Assembly: GCF_023556315.2 (NCBI RefSeq)
Contig: NZ_CP116221.1
Coordinates: 1,995,001 to 2,059,000, forward strand
Origin: Psychroserpens ponticola
Lineage (GTDB): Bacteria > Bacteroidota > Bacteroidia > Flavobacteriales > Flavobacteriaceae
Length of the DNA: 64,000 nucleotides
Direction: 5' to 3'
Position numbers and translations under genes: made by a program. The notes under the pieces are model-generated. The model saw only the letters and a program-made list of their open reading frames with translations, searched no databases and was not told the DNA's origin. The number at the start of each line of letters is the position of its first letter. Position 1 is the first letter of the stretch. Positions 17,701 to 26,998 of this stretch are shown here, in pieces.

Positions 17701-18264
17701 ATGAAAATCAAATCAGATGCTGATCCAGAAGAATTAACTTCTCCTTTTTATAAGGCTAATCAAGACTTTTGTTCAGAATTTGAAAGTTTCATCAGTACCA
17801 AAAACGGCAAAGTAAAAGGGAAATACAATGCTTGGTCGTATATCATTTATGGCAAAATCTCTAATCCTAAAAATTGGGATTTATTGTATAAAAAGTCGAC
17901 ATTCTCTTCCACTGGAAATTTATTTATTTCTTCAAAAAAGCAATGTTTACTTGTCTTAGCTGAATGGTCAACAAAAATTCCTGGAAATCATAACTCAAAA
18001 TTTAAAATCAGAAAGAGAGAAAGACTTGATTTTATAAAACTCTTGTTCAATAAAAACTTATCCAAACTTGAGCTATCGAATGATTATATTATTTACTCAA
18101 ACGGTCACTCAATAAAGCTTTTTGCAGAAATTAATAATGTATTGAAAAGCCTGTTTTTATCAAAGGAGATATTTGCAATTGAGTTTAATAATGATAAGTT
18201 AACGGTTGAATTAAGAACGGAAAAACATCATTTCGATATATTCAACAAACTAATAGAATTATAA
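17701..18264 (+). CDS. Hypothetical protein (C23)
   Basis: A 187-residue basic soluble protein (MKIKSDADPEELTSPFYKAN...). Segments such as NKNLSKLELSNDYIIYSNGH look like alternating strands. No signal peptide, no family recognised. The ATG lies 77 bp downstream of R', so the cassette could carry its own promoter; TTTTG at about 17650 is a candidate -33 box without a convincing -7 partner. Ends GTTGTGTT and AACACAAC. Confidence 0.72.
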   Translation: MKIKSDADPEELTSPFYKANQDFCSEFESFISTKNGKVKGKYNAWSYIIYGKISNPKNWDLLYKKSTFSSTGNLFISSKKQCLLVLAEWSTKIPGNHNSKFKIRKRERLDFIKLLFNKNLSKLELSNDYIIYSNGHSIKLFAEINNVLKSLFLSKEIFAIEFNNDKLTVELRTEKHHFDIFNKLIEL

Positions 18265-18270
18265 AACAAA

Positions 18271-18404
18271 ACACAACAACGTGTATAACCAATTGCTTGG
18301 TTATAGCCTACTTGGAAATTCCTATCGGAATTTCCTATTGGTTCGGTTTCTTTTACTAACTTAGTTCTCGCCAACGCAACAAGCCATACACAAACACGTT
18401 GTGC
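18271..18404 (+). repeat. attC24-like site (subtype I)
   Basis: R'' ACACAAC, R' GTTGTGC. Confidence 0.88.
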
Positions 18405-18509
18405 ATAATACCGCGAACCATAAAACATTTAACATTAATTAACTGAAAAGCAAATAATAAAAAGGTATTTATGTAGTTTATAATAAGAATTCTAAATCAA
18501 CCAGATAGT

Positions 18510-19457
18510 ATGAAAAACTTATTCGCAGTTTTATTATTTATAATTTCTCTGAGTTCTTGTTCTTCCGATAATGAACCGTCGAATTTTAATACAACATCTT
18601 TAGACTTTATAGAAGTTATGACATTCCAAGTTGATACTTTGGAATTAGATTTGACAAGTAGTCCAAGTGAAAACTCTTTTTTTATTACTTATTCAGCTGA
18701 CAATGGATTAAATGAAAATGTTTTGAAATATAATTTGACAACATTAACTCAAAACGATTTAACTCATCCTGATGTTGCTGAAAGTAGACAAATTGAAATA
18801 TTCAATGGTTCAATTTATTCTGTTTCATCGAATGATATTTATAAATATGATTTGAATTTAAATAACATAACTACAGTAGAAAACGGCTTTACTCAATTGA
18901 GATACCTAAGAACTACTTCATTCAATGATGAATTACTAATTTTTGCTGGAAATGATAAAATTATAAGTTATGACACTAGTTTAGATACATTTGATTTCGA
19001 TGTTTCATCAATGCCATATGGTTATAGAGATCAAAATGACGGAGAAATTTACAACAATAAAATTCACATATTTGGAGGTAGAGAATGTGATTCGTTTGAA
19101 GATTTCATTATTCAAGAATGTAATAGTTTCAACGAAATAAATATATACGACTTTGTAACTAACATTTGGACTCAAGAAACAACACCATATCAAATACACG
19201 AATCCTTTACTGATTTATACAATGATAAAATAATAGTTTCAGGAAATAAAAATTCAAACCAGACAAACTCATTTCTCGCTGAATATGACCCATTAACTAA
19301 TTCTTTTTCGGACATCGTTTCTAATTTAGACATGTCAAATATTACAATAAGAGGAATAACAATTCTTAATGATGATGTTTATATAGCTTATGCCGACTTA
19401 CCTACTCCTCTGCCAAGTATTGTAACAATTAGAGTCGTTAAGGCATCTCTACTCTAA
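18510..19457 (+). CDS. Kelch-like beta-propeller lipoprotein (C24)
   Basis: A 315-residue lipoprotein; the signal peptide ends LSSCSS (Cys about residue 17). The mature part has kelch-like units, clearest at IYNNKIHIFGGREC...EINIYDFVTNIWTQ and LYNDKIIVSG...FLAEYDPLTNSFSD. Propellers of this type bind proteins or glycans at the cell surface. No enzymatic residues are evident. The 112-bp leader after R' carries no clear promoter consensus. Ends GTTGTGCATA and TATGCACAAC. Confidence 0.78.
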   Translation: MKNLFAVLLFIISLSSCSSDNEPSNFNTTSLDFIEVMTFQVDTLELDLTSSPSENSFFITYSADNGLNENVLKYNLTTLTQNDLTHPDVAESRQIEIFNGSIYSVSSNDIYKYDLNLNNITTVENGFTQLRYLRTTSFNDELLIFAGNDKIISYDTSLDTFDFDVSSMPYGYRDQNDGEIYNNKIHIFGGRECDSFEDFIIQECNSFNEINIYDFVTNIWTQETTPYQIHESFTDLYNDKIIVSGNKNSNQTNSFLAEYDPLTNSFSDIVSNLDMSNITIRGITILNDDVYIAYADLPTPLPSIVTIRVVKASLL

Positions 19458-19470
19458 TTAAAAGTACTAT

Positions 19471-19603
19471 GCACAACAACGTGTATAACCAATTGCTAGT
19501 GTAGTGTGTACTAGGAAATTCCTTTCGGAATTTCCTATGGTTCAGTTTCTTTTGTTAACTTAGTTCCTGTCAACGCAACAAGCCATACACGAACACGTTG
19601 TGT
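19471..19603 (+). repeat. attC25-like site (subtype I)
   Basis: R'' GCACAAC, R' GTTGTGT. Confidence 0.88.
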
Positions 19604-19657
19604 GTAATTTTGACGCAACCATTTAGCTTTTTTTGTATCTTTAAAGAAATTGATGTT

Positions 19658-21142
19658 ATGAAAAAAATTGTATTCGTCTTATTATATGCTTTATTGATTT
19701 CATCAAATAGTATATGGTCTCAAATTCCAAACGGAAGTATTGCTCCTGATTTTTCAATAACAGATATTAATGGAATAGATCATAGTTTGTCTGATTATTT
19801 AAACGATGGTAAGTCAGTAATTATAGAGTTTTCTAGTGTAGGTTGTGGTCCTTCTTGGAAATATCACGAAACTGAAGCTTTAAAAGATTTTTATAATGCT
19901 TACGGATTACCTGGTTCCAATGAAATTGTAGTACTATTTATAGAAGACAGTAATTGGGCAAGCTTGTCGGATTTGCAAGGTGTCTCAAATCCACCTGCAT
20001 TTGGAGATTGGACTCAAGGAACACCATTTCCAATTGTTCTTGATGATAACTTACATGATTTATATGAGATTAATTTTGCGCCTACTATAAGATATATATG
20101 TCCTGATGGAACAATTAACACTATTGGTATGGCGAGTTCACAAAGTTATTTAAATACTTTAAGCAATAACTGCAATTCTCTATCTGGAGTTGAAAATTTC
20201 GGAAGAGTTCTTGATACAAATAACGGATTTTGTGACATCATTGGAGAGTTCAAAAGCGAATTGAAAAATTATGGTTCTAATATGATTACATCAGCAGTTC
20301 TAAATTTAAAAGAAAATGGAGAAATTGTGAGTACAAAAAATTATTCAGGTTTTATTTTTCAATTCCATACAGAAACTATAGAATTTAATGAAATAGAATT
20401 AAACCCTACTTCAGAATATACTGTAGAAATAGAAAGTATTAATGGAACACCAAATTTTAATCCTATTTATTCAACTGCTTCTTTACCTTTTGATATTTCA
20501 AATGAAATCTCAAACGATTTACTATTAAAAGTTCAAACCTATATATGTCCACAAAATATGTCATGGGAAATTGTAAACAGTTCTGGAGAAATCGTTGCCA
20601 ATGGAGGTCCTTACGAAAGTCCATCAAATAACAATAATTGTGGAGGTCCAAACGCAAACACAACAATCGAACATGAAATTCAATTACCTAATGTAGATGA
20701 CTGCTATAGCATAAATCTTAGAGACTCAAATGGACTTGGTTGGAAAAATTATCAAGGCAATGCTCCCCAACCAACTTATGCTGGTATAGAAGTTTACTCA
20801 AATGACATACAAGTTTACAGCAAATTATATGTTGAAAATTTTGGGTATTTATTAGAATTAAAAAATGTTTTAGAAACTACACAAGCATTAAGTCTATCTG
20901 ACGAAGAACTAAATGAAAAAATAAGCTTTTTCCCAAACCCTTCTAAAGGAATAGTCCAAATCAAAACAGAATCACAAGTTAAACTTGAAATCTATGATTT
21001 AAATGGAAAATTAGTTTATGCAAATATTAATTATAGTATTAGCCCTTCATTAAATTTATCTAGTATTGACAAAGGAGTTTATTTAATTAAGGTGATCGGA
21101 AAAAATAATAAGCAGAAAATTCAAAAATTAATTCTGTATTAA
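19658..21142 (+). CDS. T9SS-secreted thioredoxin/redoxin-like protein (C25)
   Basis: A 494-residue exported protein. Residues 1-22 are the signal peptide (start chosen at ATG 19658, giving MKKIVFVLLYALLISS). Residues ~25-180 are an AhpC/thioredoxin-like fold with SVGCGPSWKYHE, i.e. Cys63-Gly-Pro-Ser66 where thioredoxins have CxxC. A middle beta region follows. The C-terminal ~75 residues (FFPNPSKGIVQIKTESQ ... GVYLIKVIGKN) are a type A T9SS sorting domain, so export and surface attachment are likely. TATCTTTA at 19636 may be a -7 box. Confidence 0.85.
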   Translation: MKKIVFVLLYALLISSNSIWSQIPNGSIAPDFSITDINGIDHSLSDYLNDGKSVIIEFSSVGCGPSWKYHETEALKDFYNAYGLPGSNEIVVLFIEDSNWASLSDLQGVSNPPAFGDWTQGTPFPIVLDDNLHDLYEINFAPTIRYICPDGTINTIGMASSQSYLNTLSNNCNSLSGVENFGRVLDTNNGFCDIIGEFKSELKNYGSNMITSAVLNLKENGEIVSTKNYSGFIFQFHTETIEFNEIELNPTSEYTVEIESINGTPNFNPIYSTASLPFDISNEISNDLLLKVQTYICPQNMSWEIVNSSGEIVANGGPYESPSNNNNCGGPNANTTIEHEIQLPNVDDCYSINLRDSNGLGWKNYQGNAPQPTYAGIEVYSNDIQVYSKLYVENFGYLLELKNVLETTQALSLSDEELNEKISFFPNPSKGIVQIKTESQVKLEIYDLNGKLVYANINYSISPSLNLSSIDKGVYLIKVIGKNNKQKIQKLILY

Positions 21143-21149
21143 AAACTAC

Positions 21150-21284
21150 ACACAACAACGTGTATAATTAATTGCTTTGGCAAGTGCTTATTTGGAAAAT
21201 TCCTTCGGAATTTTCTCTGGTTCGTATTTGTTTACTAAATTAGTTGCTTAACCACGCAACTAACCATACACAACAACGTTGTGC
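21150..21284 (+). repeat. attC26-like site (subtype IV)
   Basis: R'' ACACAAC, R' GTTGTGC. The right arm reads CAACAACGTTG. Confidence 0.85.
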
Positions 21285-21301
21285 GCAATTAAAATAAAAT
21301 T

Positions 21302-22282
21302 ATGGCCAAAATATATTTATCATACCAACACCAAGATATTGAATTAATCAAGAAAATTGGTGAAGACCTGAAAAGTAGAGGTCATGCTACAATAATGGAT
21401 GAAACCATTATGAAAGTTGGTTCGGATTGGAGGAAGGAATTATTAAGTGAATTAAAAAGTTCTGATGGACTACTTGTTTTGATAACAAACAATAGTCTAA
21501 ACTCAAAATATGTTATAAGCGAAATTGGAACAACCAGAGCTTTCATCGATGAAAATGAAAACAAAAAGTTTCTAATTCCTGTAATTTATGGAGACATAGA
21601 TATTCCAGATTTTATTAGGGATTTATATTGTATTAGACTTACTGACGAAAATTATGATGAAGCAATAGATAAAATAGACACTTCTATTTCGAGTTTTATA
21701 GGTAAAAAAGAAGCTGTTGAAGAAAAAGAAACGGAAAAAAGAGAGTTTATAGAGAGGAAAGCTGCCGATTATATAAATATAGCTACAGATGCTTTAAAAA
21801 AGAGAGAAAGCCAAAATAAAATTGTAGCATACTCATGTTATACTATTGGATTTTTAACTTTAATTGCAGGAGTATTTTTCGCAATAGACGGATTGAAATC
21901 TGTTTCAGAAATCACAGATACTATTGAGGTTACGCCTAATATAGTTTGGATATCTATTGTAACGTTACTTTTAAAAAGTATTATAATAATAGGATTATTA
22001 TTAGCTTGTTCTAAATACACATTTACGCTAGGAAAATCTTTTATGCATGAAGCTCTTAGAAATGCTGACAGATTACACGCTATTTCTTTCGGAGAATTTT
22101 TTATCAAAGCATATGGAGATAAAATTTCATCTTATAATGAGATAAATGAAATCTTTCAAAATTGGAATATTGACAAGTCGTCTTCGTTTTATGAATTAAA
22201 TACGGATACTTACGATCCAAAATTTTCTGAAAATTTAATTGATATTATTAAGTCATTAACTGATAAAATTAAAACTGAATAA
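21302..22282 (+). CDS. TIR-domain membrane protein (C26)
   Basis: A 326-residue protein. Residues 1-~130 form a TIR domain (AKIYLSYQHQDIELIKKIGE; KSSDGLLVLITNNSLNSKYV; likely catalytic Glu74 in SEIG). Two membrane segments lie at about 173-195 and 213-240, followed by a cytoplasmic tail. Bacterial TIR domains commonly cleave NAD+ in anti-phage abortive infection; a TIR tied to two helices could instead act at the membrane. No partner gene is in the cassette, but the PARIS-like pair is next. Ends GTTGTGCGCA and TGCGCACAAC. Confidence 0.88.
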   Translation: MAKIYLSYQHQDIELIKKIGEDLKSRGHATIMDETIMKVGSDWRKELLSELKSSDGLLVLITNNSLNSKYVISEIGTTRAFIDENENKKFLIPVIYGDIDIPDFIRDLYCIRLTDENYDEAIDKIDTSISSFIGKKEAVEEKETEKREFIERKAADYINIATDALKKRESQNKIVAYSCYTIGFLTLIAGVFFAIDGLKSVSEITDTIEVTPNIVWISIVTLLLKSIIIIGLLLACSKYTFTLGKSFMHEALRNADRLHAISFGEFFIKAYGDKISSYNEINEIFQNWNIDKSSSFYELNTDTYDPKFSENLIDIIKSLTDKIKTE

Positions 22283-22287
22283 ACTGC

Positions 22288-22420
22288 GCACAACAACGTG
22301 TATAACCAATTGCTTGTTCTGTGTGTACTCGGAAAATCCTACGGATTTTCCTCTGGTTTGTGATAGTTTAGTATCTTTAAGCTAGCCAACGCAACTAGCC
22401 ATAACACGAACACGTTAGGC
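22288..22420 (+). repeat. attC27-like site (subtype I variant)
   Basis: R'' GCACAAC, R' GTTAGGC. The segment after the inner hairpin reads TGATAGTTTAGTATCTTTAA instead of CTAACTTAGTT. Confidence 0.85.
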
Positions 22421-22438
22421 ACAATTAAAATAAAAACT

Positions 22439-23722
22439 ATGTTTAAACTTAAAGATGTAGAAATAGAAAATTTTTGGGGACAACACTCAATTAAATCAGA
22501 TTTCCATGAAGATGTAAATATTTTTATTGGGAGAAATGGTACTGGAAAAACAACGTTTATAAATTTACTTCAAGCAGTAATAACTGTAGATTTAGAAATG
22601 TTACATTCTCTTCAATTTGAAAAAATTACGATTAATCTAAAAAATAAAAATAAAAATAGAAAAATTGAAGTTCTAAAAATTGCAGATAATTTACAATTCA
22701 AAGAAATACGATATAAAATTGGAACTCAAAAATACACACTTCCAATCATAGCAAATCGCGAATTAAAATATCTATACAAAAGAAATAGTGGTCGTTTACA
22801 CCCAAAATTCTATAGAGAGATTCAAGAAATAAAAGATACTTTAAAAAAATTAATAAATATTTCCTATTTATCTGTAAATAGAGACATATCAGATGAATTC
22901 AAAGAGAATAGACGTGAAGATATATCAAATATCATTGACGCAAGGTTGGAAGAATTAATTGGTGACTTAACTACTTATCAATTACAACTTGAGACAGAGC
23001 ATAGCAAACTGTCTAAAAAATTTCAAGAGGATGTTTTACGTTCAATGTTATTCAATGAAGAATTTGATTATGTTAATACGAATATACCGATTAAATTAAA
23101 TTTAAGGGAAATTGGTATTGGTTTGAGACTCGCCTTTAGAGGCTTAGGTATTTTAGATGATGATATAGAAGGAGTAATTGAAAGTCATTTAAATGCAATA
23201 AAAAAAGCAGCAACAGCAATTAATGAATATCAAAAAGATAATGAAAAATCAATTTATCCTAATGATGTAACACCTTTAACCTTGCTTAGAAGAACAAGAA
23301 GGATAAATCAATTATCTGAGGAATTAGAAGAAAGCAAAAAAAAGATTTTCAAAAGACTTGATGACTTTATAAACCTGCTAAACGAATTTCATGATACAAA
23401 GTATTTTTCACTTCAAGATAGTCAGAATGGTGGCATTTCGGTCATAAAAGATGATATGAATATTCCTATTTCACAACTTTCTTCTGGTGAAAAGCAACTT
23501 ATTATATTATTAACTGAGGCTTTGTTACAAAAAGGGCAAGAAACTTTATTCATTGCAGATGAACCAGAATTATCGCTTCATATTGAATGGCAACGAAAAG
23601 TAATTTCATCTATAAGAAAACTTAATCCAAATTCTCAAGTAATTGTTGCGACTCATTCTCCAGAAATAGTTGGTAAATTCAAAGAAAACGTAATTAACAT
23701 GGAAAAAATTATAAATGGCTGA
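22439..23722 (+). CDS. AAA/ABC-type ATPase of PARIS-like (AriA) defence pair (C27)
   Basis: A 427-residue SMC/ABC-like ATPase: Walker A GRNGTGKTT at residues 31-39, a helical insertion (~100-320), signature ISQLSSGEKQLIILL near 345, Walker B ETLFIADEPELSLH near 370 and switch VIVATHSPEIVG near 405. It overlaps by 8 nt a TOPRIM/DUF4435 gene. ATPase plus DUF4435 is the composition of PARIS (AriA-AriB), where the ATPase cage senses phage anti-restriction proteins and releases the nuclease. Gabija and other OLD-type pairs are alternatives. Ends GTTAGGCACA/TGTGCCTAAC. Confidence 0.85.
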   Translation: MFKLKDVEIENFWGQHSIKSDFHEDVNIFIGRNGTGKTTFINLLQAVITVDLEMLHSLQFEKITINLKNKNKNRKIEVLKIADNLQFKEIRYKIGTQKYTLPIIANRELKYLYKRNSGRLHPKFYREIQEIKDTLKKLINISYLSVNRDISDEFKENRREDISNIIDARLEELIGDLTTYQLQLETEHSKLSKKFQEDVLRSMLFNEEFDYVNTNIPIKLNLREIGIGLRLAFRGLGILDDDIEGVIESHLNAIKKAATAINEYQKDNEKSIYPNDVTPLTLLRRTRRINQLSEELEESKKKIFKRLDDFINLLNEFHDTKYFSLQDSQNGGISVIKDDMNIPISQLSSGEKQLIILLTEALLQKGQETLFIADEPELSLHIEWQRKVISSIRKLNPNSQVIVATHSPEIVGKFKENVINMEKIING

Positions 23723-24545
23723 TTTAGAATATTCAAAAGAAGCCCTTGAAGTTAAAGGTCTTTTTTATAACAAAAAAATCACGGTTTATGTTGAAGGTAA
23801 GGATGATCCTCTTTTTTGGGACAACTTATTCAATTTAGCAGAAGTCGAAGCGCATATAGAAGAGGTAGGAGGAAGTTTAGAATTAGAAAAATATATAACT
23901 AACATAGTCGATTCGAATGCGGAATTTTATGTAGCAACAGATAATGACCATAATGATTTTTTAGAAAATATTGTTACACATCCAAGAATCATAAGAACTT
24001 ACGGTTATTCAATTGAAAATTCAATGTATCGTAGCTATAATGAAATTGAAAATACTATTTCAAAATTTTGTAGAAAGAAAGTTGACATTTCAGTCGATTA
24101 TAATAAATGGTTAGCAGATTTTTCAACATCAGTTCGCGACTTAATAATATTAGACATTGCTAATCATAAATTTCAAAAAGGAATTAGTATTTTCGGAGAC
24201 AACTGTTATAAGTTTTTAAAAGGGCAAAAATCATTTGAGATTTGTAATTTGAAAACAGAAAAATTTATTGAGAGTGTTCGACCAAGTTTTTCAACAGAAG
24301 AAATTGAAATAGTTGAAGATTTGGTTAATCAGACAGAAAAAGAACTTTGGTTCCATATTAAAGGCCACTTTATAACACATGCAATAATTAATTTAATAAA
24401 AAAACTAGTTCGCAAAAATTCAGGACAAAATATTAGTCTAACAAATGACTTCCTATATACCTTGACAATTGAATGTAAAGAAGATTGGGAAAATCGAATT
24501 GATTTAAAAACAGTTATTGACGAAATTAAGAAAATAAACAATTAG
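23715..24545 (+). CDS. TOPRIM/DUF4435 nuclease of PARIS-like (AriB) pair (C27)
   Basis: A 276-residue protein. The N-terminal TOPRIM has KITVYVEGKDDPLFWDNLF with acidic Glu27, and the DxD motif FYVATDNDHNDF at residues 76-78. This matches the DUF4435 group. In PARIS, AriB degrades tRNA after release from AriA and kills the infected cell; here function is inferred from family and neighbour. Translationally coupled to the ATPase (8-nt overlap). Stop is 12 bp before the R'' box. Confidence 0.85.
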   Translation: MADLEYSKEALEVKGLFYNKKITVYVEGKDDPLFWDNLFNLAEVEAHIEEVGGSLELEKYITNIVDSNAEFYVATDNDHNDFLENIVTHPRIIRTYGYSIENSMYRSYNEIENTISKFCRKKVDISVDYNKWLADFSTSVRDLIILDIANHKFQKGISIFGDNCYKFLKGQKSFEICNLKTEKFIESVRPSFSTEEIEIVEDLVNQTEKELWFHIKGHFITHAIINLIKKLVRKNSGQNISLTNDFLYTLTIECKEDWENRIDLKTVIDEIKKINN

Positions 24546-24557
24546 TGAAATAACTGT

Positions 24558-24689
24558 GCCTAACAACGTGTATAATTAATTGTTGGTTCTGTGTGTACTC
24601 GGAAAATCCTGCGGATTTTCCTCCGGTTCGTTTTCTTTTACTAATTTAGACCTAGCCAACACAACTAACCATACACGAACACGTTAACA
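24558..24689 (+). repeat. attC28-like site (subtype I)
   Basis: R'' GCCTAAC, R' GTTAACA. R'' is a perfect RYYYAAC. Confidence 0.88.
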
Positions 24690-25160
24690 ACAATAGTGCA
24701 AAAATTCAACAGTACTACTCTATTTGAACTATTGTTATTAATACAAAAATCTCAAATTTCTCATTTAAGATTTTCGCTTTATCATTTTTTGGAGAACTAA
24801 ACGCTTTTTGGTTTGTTTTTGCTTATTAAGTTATAGCTAGAAAACTCTCAAGAAAATTGATCACTTAAATGGCAAACAATTTATTTTTAGAATAATATGT
24901 TTTATCATTTAAAATTGTTTTTTCGTAAGTCAGCCAAATTATCGATAGCGTTCTGTATCGTTCTAAAATCCAAAAAAGGTGTTCGTTAGTATTCCTGTGG
25001 TGCAACCTAAATGCTATTATGGACTTTTCTCTTTTGCCAAATCAACGGTTTCTTGGGAGTATCAGCTAATGTTAGTTATAGCATTCTCTTTCGGTTGCTG
25101 TGAAGTATATAGCTAGTTCTGTGATTCACCAATGACTTGTGCTGCACTACAGTTGCTAAC
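24683..25160 (+). repeat. Non-coding cassette, family A copy 5 (C28)
   Basis: About 478 bp, same family as 1541-2018. No gene seen. Confidence 0.8.
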
Positions 25161-25285
25161 AACGTGTATAATTAATTACTGCGGAATTTCCAATCGGAAA
25201 TTCACAATAATTAATTAACTTAGCTGCTAATCGGAAAATGACTTACGCCATTTTCCGTAACTAATCATACACAAAACCGTTAGCA
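25154..25285 (+). repeat. attC29-like site (subtype II)
   Basis: R'' TGCTAAC, R' GTTAGCA. Confidence 0.85.
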
Positions 25286-25305
25286 GCAATTTAGGCAAAA
25301 CATTA

Positions 25306-25824
25306 ATGATTACTGAAATAATTGAAAAAGCAAGTCATTGGATTAACAATCAAAATTTTGAACAAGAAATGATTGTCTTGGAAGAAGGAATTGAAAAACA
25401 TAATCATTGTTTTTTGCTGAGTTGGTGTAAAAAATCTGAAAAGGAACTGAACTGGGAACAAAAAACCTCTTGGGTTGGAATTGGGCGAATATTGATTAGT
25501 AAGGATGGAAACACAGCAGAATTTGAGGGTTCTTCACCAGGAGTTGATTGGGTTCATCATTTTGAACTTAAATTGCAAAATCTTGAGGATTATTGGAGTT
25601 TAGAAATTCCTTATTCAAAAGGTAATATTTCAAAGCTGAAATCAATACTTAATCGTTCAACGCCTGAATTACTAAAAATGGTGAATAATAATGAAAAAAT
25701 AATCTTGACTGAATCAAAAGCTTGGTGTGACAATTACACCGAATTAGAAGAAATTGCTAATAATTTGAATAATGTTGGCATTCATTGCGAATTAGAAGTG
25801 AAAACAAGAAAAAACAGCTGCTAA
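25306..25824 (+). CDS. Small protein, possibly Imm35/YrhB-like (C29)
   Basis: A 172-residue soluble protein. A segment CFLLSWCKKSE...WVGIGRILISKDGNTAEFEG near residues 40-80 resembles immunity protein 35/YrhB-type proteins; the C-terminal ~85 residues form a separate helix-strand unit (LLKMVNNNEKIILTESKAWC...). The family link is weak. The TAA stop falls inside the R'' box TGCTAAC of attC30, so the gene ends exactly at the recombination site. Ends GTTAGCAGC and GCTGCTAAC. Confidence 0.7.
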   Translation: MITEIIEKASHWINNQNFEQEMIVLEEGIEKHNHCFLLSWCKKSEKELNWEQKTSWVGIGRILISKDGNTAEFEGSSPGVDWVHHFELKLQNLEDYWSLEIPYSKGNISKLKSILNRSTPELLKMVNNNEKIILTESKAWCDNYTELEEIANNLNNVGIHCELEVKTRKNSC

Positions 25825-25952
25825 CAACGTGTATAACTAATTGCTGGTGCATTGTGTACTCGGAAAATCCTAGTGGATTTTCCTCTGGTTCGTGATAGTT
25901 TAGTATCTTTAAGCAAACCAACGCAACTAGCCATTACACGAACACGTTGGCA
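25819..25952 (+). repeat. attC30-like site (subtype I variant)
   Basis: R'' TGCTAAC, R' GTTGGCA. Shares the TAGTATCTTTAAGC segment with attC27. Confidence 0.85.
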
Positions 25953-25963
25953 ATAATATTGAA

Positions 25964-26869
25964 ATGACCAGAGAAATTACAATAATCTTCTTATTTATAT
26001 TCTTTATTTCTTGTTCAAATGAAAAAGTTGGAACTGATACTTTCTACCTTTCTAATTCTATTGACAAAACGAACTTTATTCCGAGTCCTCAAAACTCTCG
26101 AATTTTTAATGTAAAAATTAACGATAGTGCTTATCTAAAATTACCTGACACAGACGAATATGACTGGACAATAAAAGATGCATATAGGATAAATGATAAT
26201 TGGATAAACAACGATACTATCTATGTAGAAAAATTTCACAATCATTATAACCAGCGAAATGGCAAAAGAGATTTAAGCATATTGAAACTCAAAAAATCTC
26301 TGAATTACAAAGTTTACGATTCTATTGGATTTGATTCTATTAATGTTAACAGAGCCTTTTTAAGTCCTGATAAAACTCAAATACTGACTTTAGAAAACCG
26401 TGACAAAAAGACTGTCATTAGAATATTTGAGAACAAACAGTTAAAATCAATAACTGATTTGAAAAAAAAATTTATAATTGAGCAACAATGTTGGTCTGAT
26501 TTGAAAAATGAAATAGTATTAAGCAATGAGGAAAATGAAATTTACACTTATAATCTGACTGACTTCAAATTAAATAAATTAAACGCAAAAGGCAATAAAC
26601 CTATTTGGTTAAATGGGACAGACTTAATTGCTTGCATAAATGACAACAAGGTAAACATTTACTCTTTGAGCGCTGAAGAATCAATATTTATTATTAAACC
26701 AAAAAATAAGCTTTTTTATACAGAGAAAATTGAAGATTATTATTGGTTTGAGAAGGAACAAAAATTATTACTTCGAATAAGATACACCTTAATGGAAGAA
26801 TATTTTTACTTCGATGAATATTATTATGAATTAAATAAAAATACTATTGCCAACAACGTGTATAACTAA
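25964..26869 (+). CDS. Lipoprotein, beta-propeller-like, attC-encoded C-terminus (C30)
   Basis: A 301-residue lipoprotein (signal ending FFISCSNEK; Cys near residue 17). Repeated strand blocks such as FLSPDKTQILTLENRDKKTV and WSDLKNEIVLSNEENEIYTY suggest a WD40/TolB-like propeller. The last residues NNVYN and the stop are encoded by the AACAACGTGTATAACTAA start of attC31. Function unknown. ATG is 18 bp after R'; ends GTTGGCAATA and TATTGCCAAC. Confidence 0.75.
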   Translation: MTREITIIFLFIFFISCSNEKVGTDTFYLSNSIDKTNFIPSPQNSRIFNVKINDSAYLKLPDTDEYDWTIKDAYRINDNWINNDTIYVEKFHNHYNQRNGKRDLSILKLKKSLNYKVYDSIGFDSINVNRAFLSPDKTQILTLENRDKKTVIRIFENKQLKSITDLKKKFIIEQQCWSDLKNEIVLSNEENEIYTYNLTDFKLNKLNAKGNKPIWLNGTDLIACINDNKVNIYSLSAEESIFIIKPKNKLFYTEKIEDYYWFEKEQKLLLRIRYTLMEEYFYFDEYYYELNKNTIANNVYN

Positions 26870-26981
26870 TTGCTGGTTCTGTGCGTACTCGGAAAATCCT
26901 ACGGATTTTCCTAATGGTTAGTTTCTTTTTTGCTATCTTAGTTCTCGCCAACGCAACTAGCCATACACAAACACGTTACCT
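26848..26981 (+). repeat. attC31-like site (subtype I)
   Basis: R'' TGCCAAC, R' GTTACCT. Encodes the end of the preceding gene. Confidence 0.88.
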
Positions 26982-26998
26982 GCAAGCTGAGAAAACCG

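Noticed and set aside
18228-18428. Minus-strand ORFs across attC sites (also 27652-27894, 50529-50726, 59099-59428)
   Set aside because: They share the peptide QRVCVWLVALARTKL from the reverse frame of attC and have no start signals or independent conservation.
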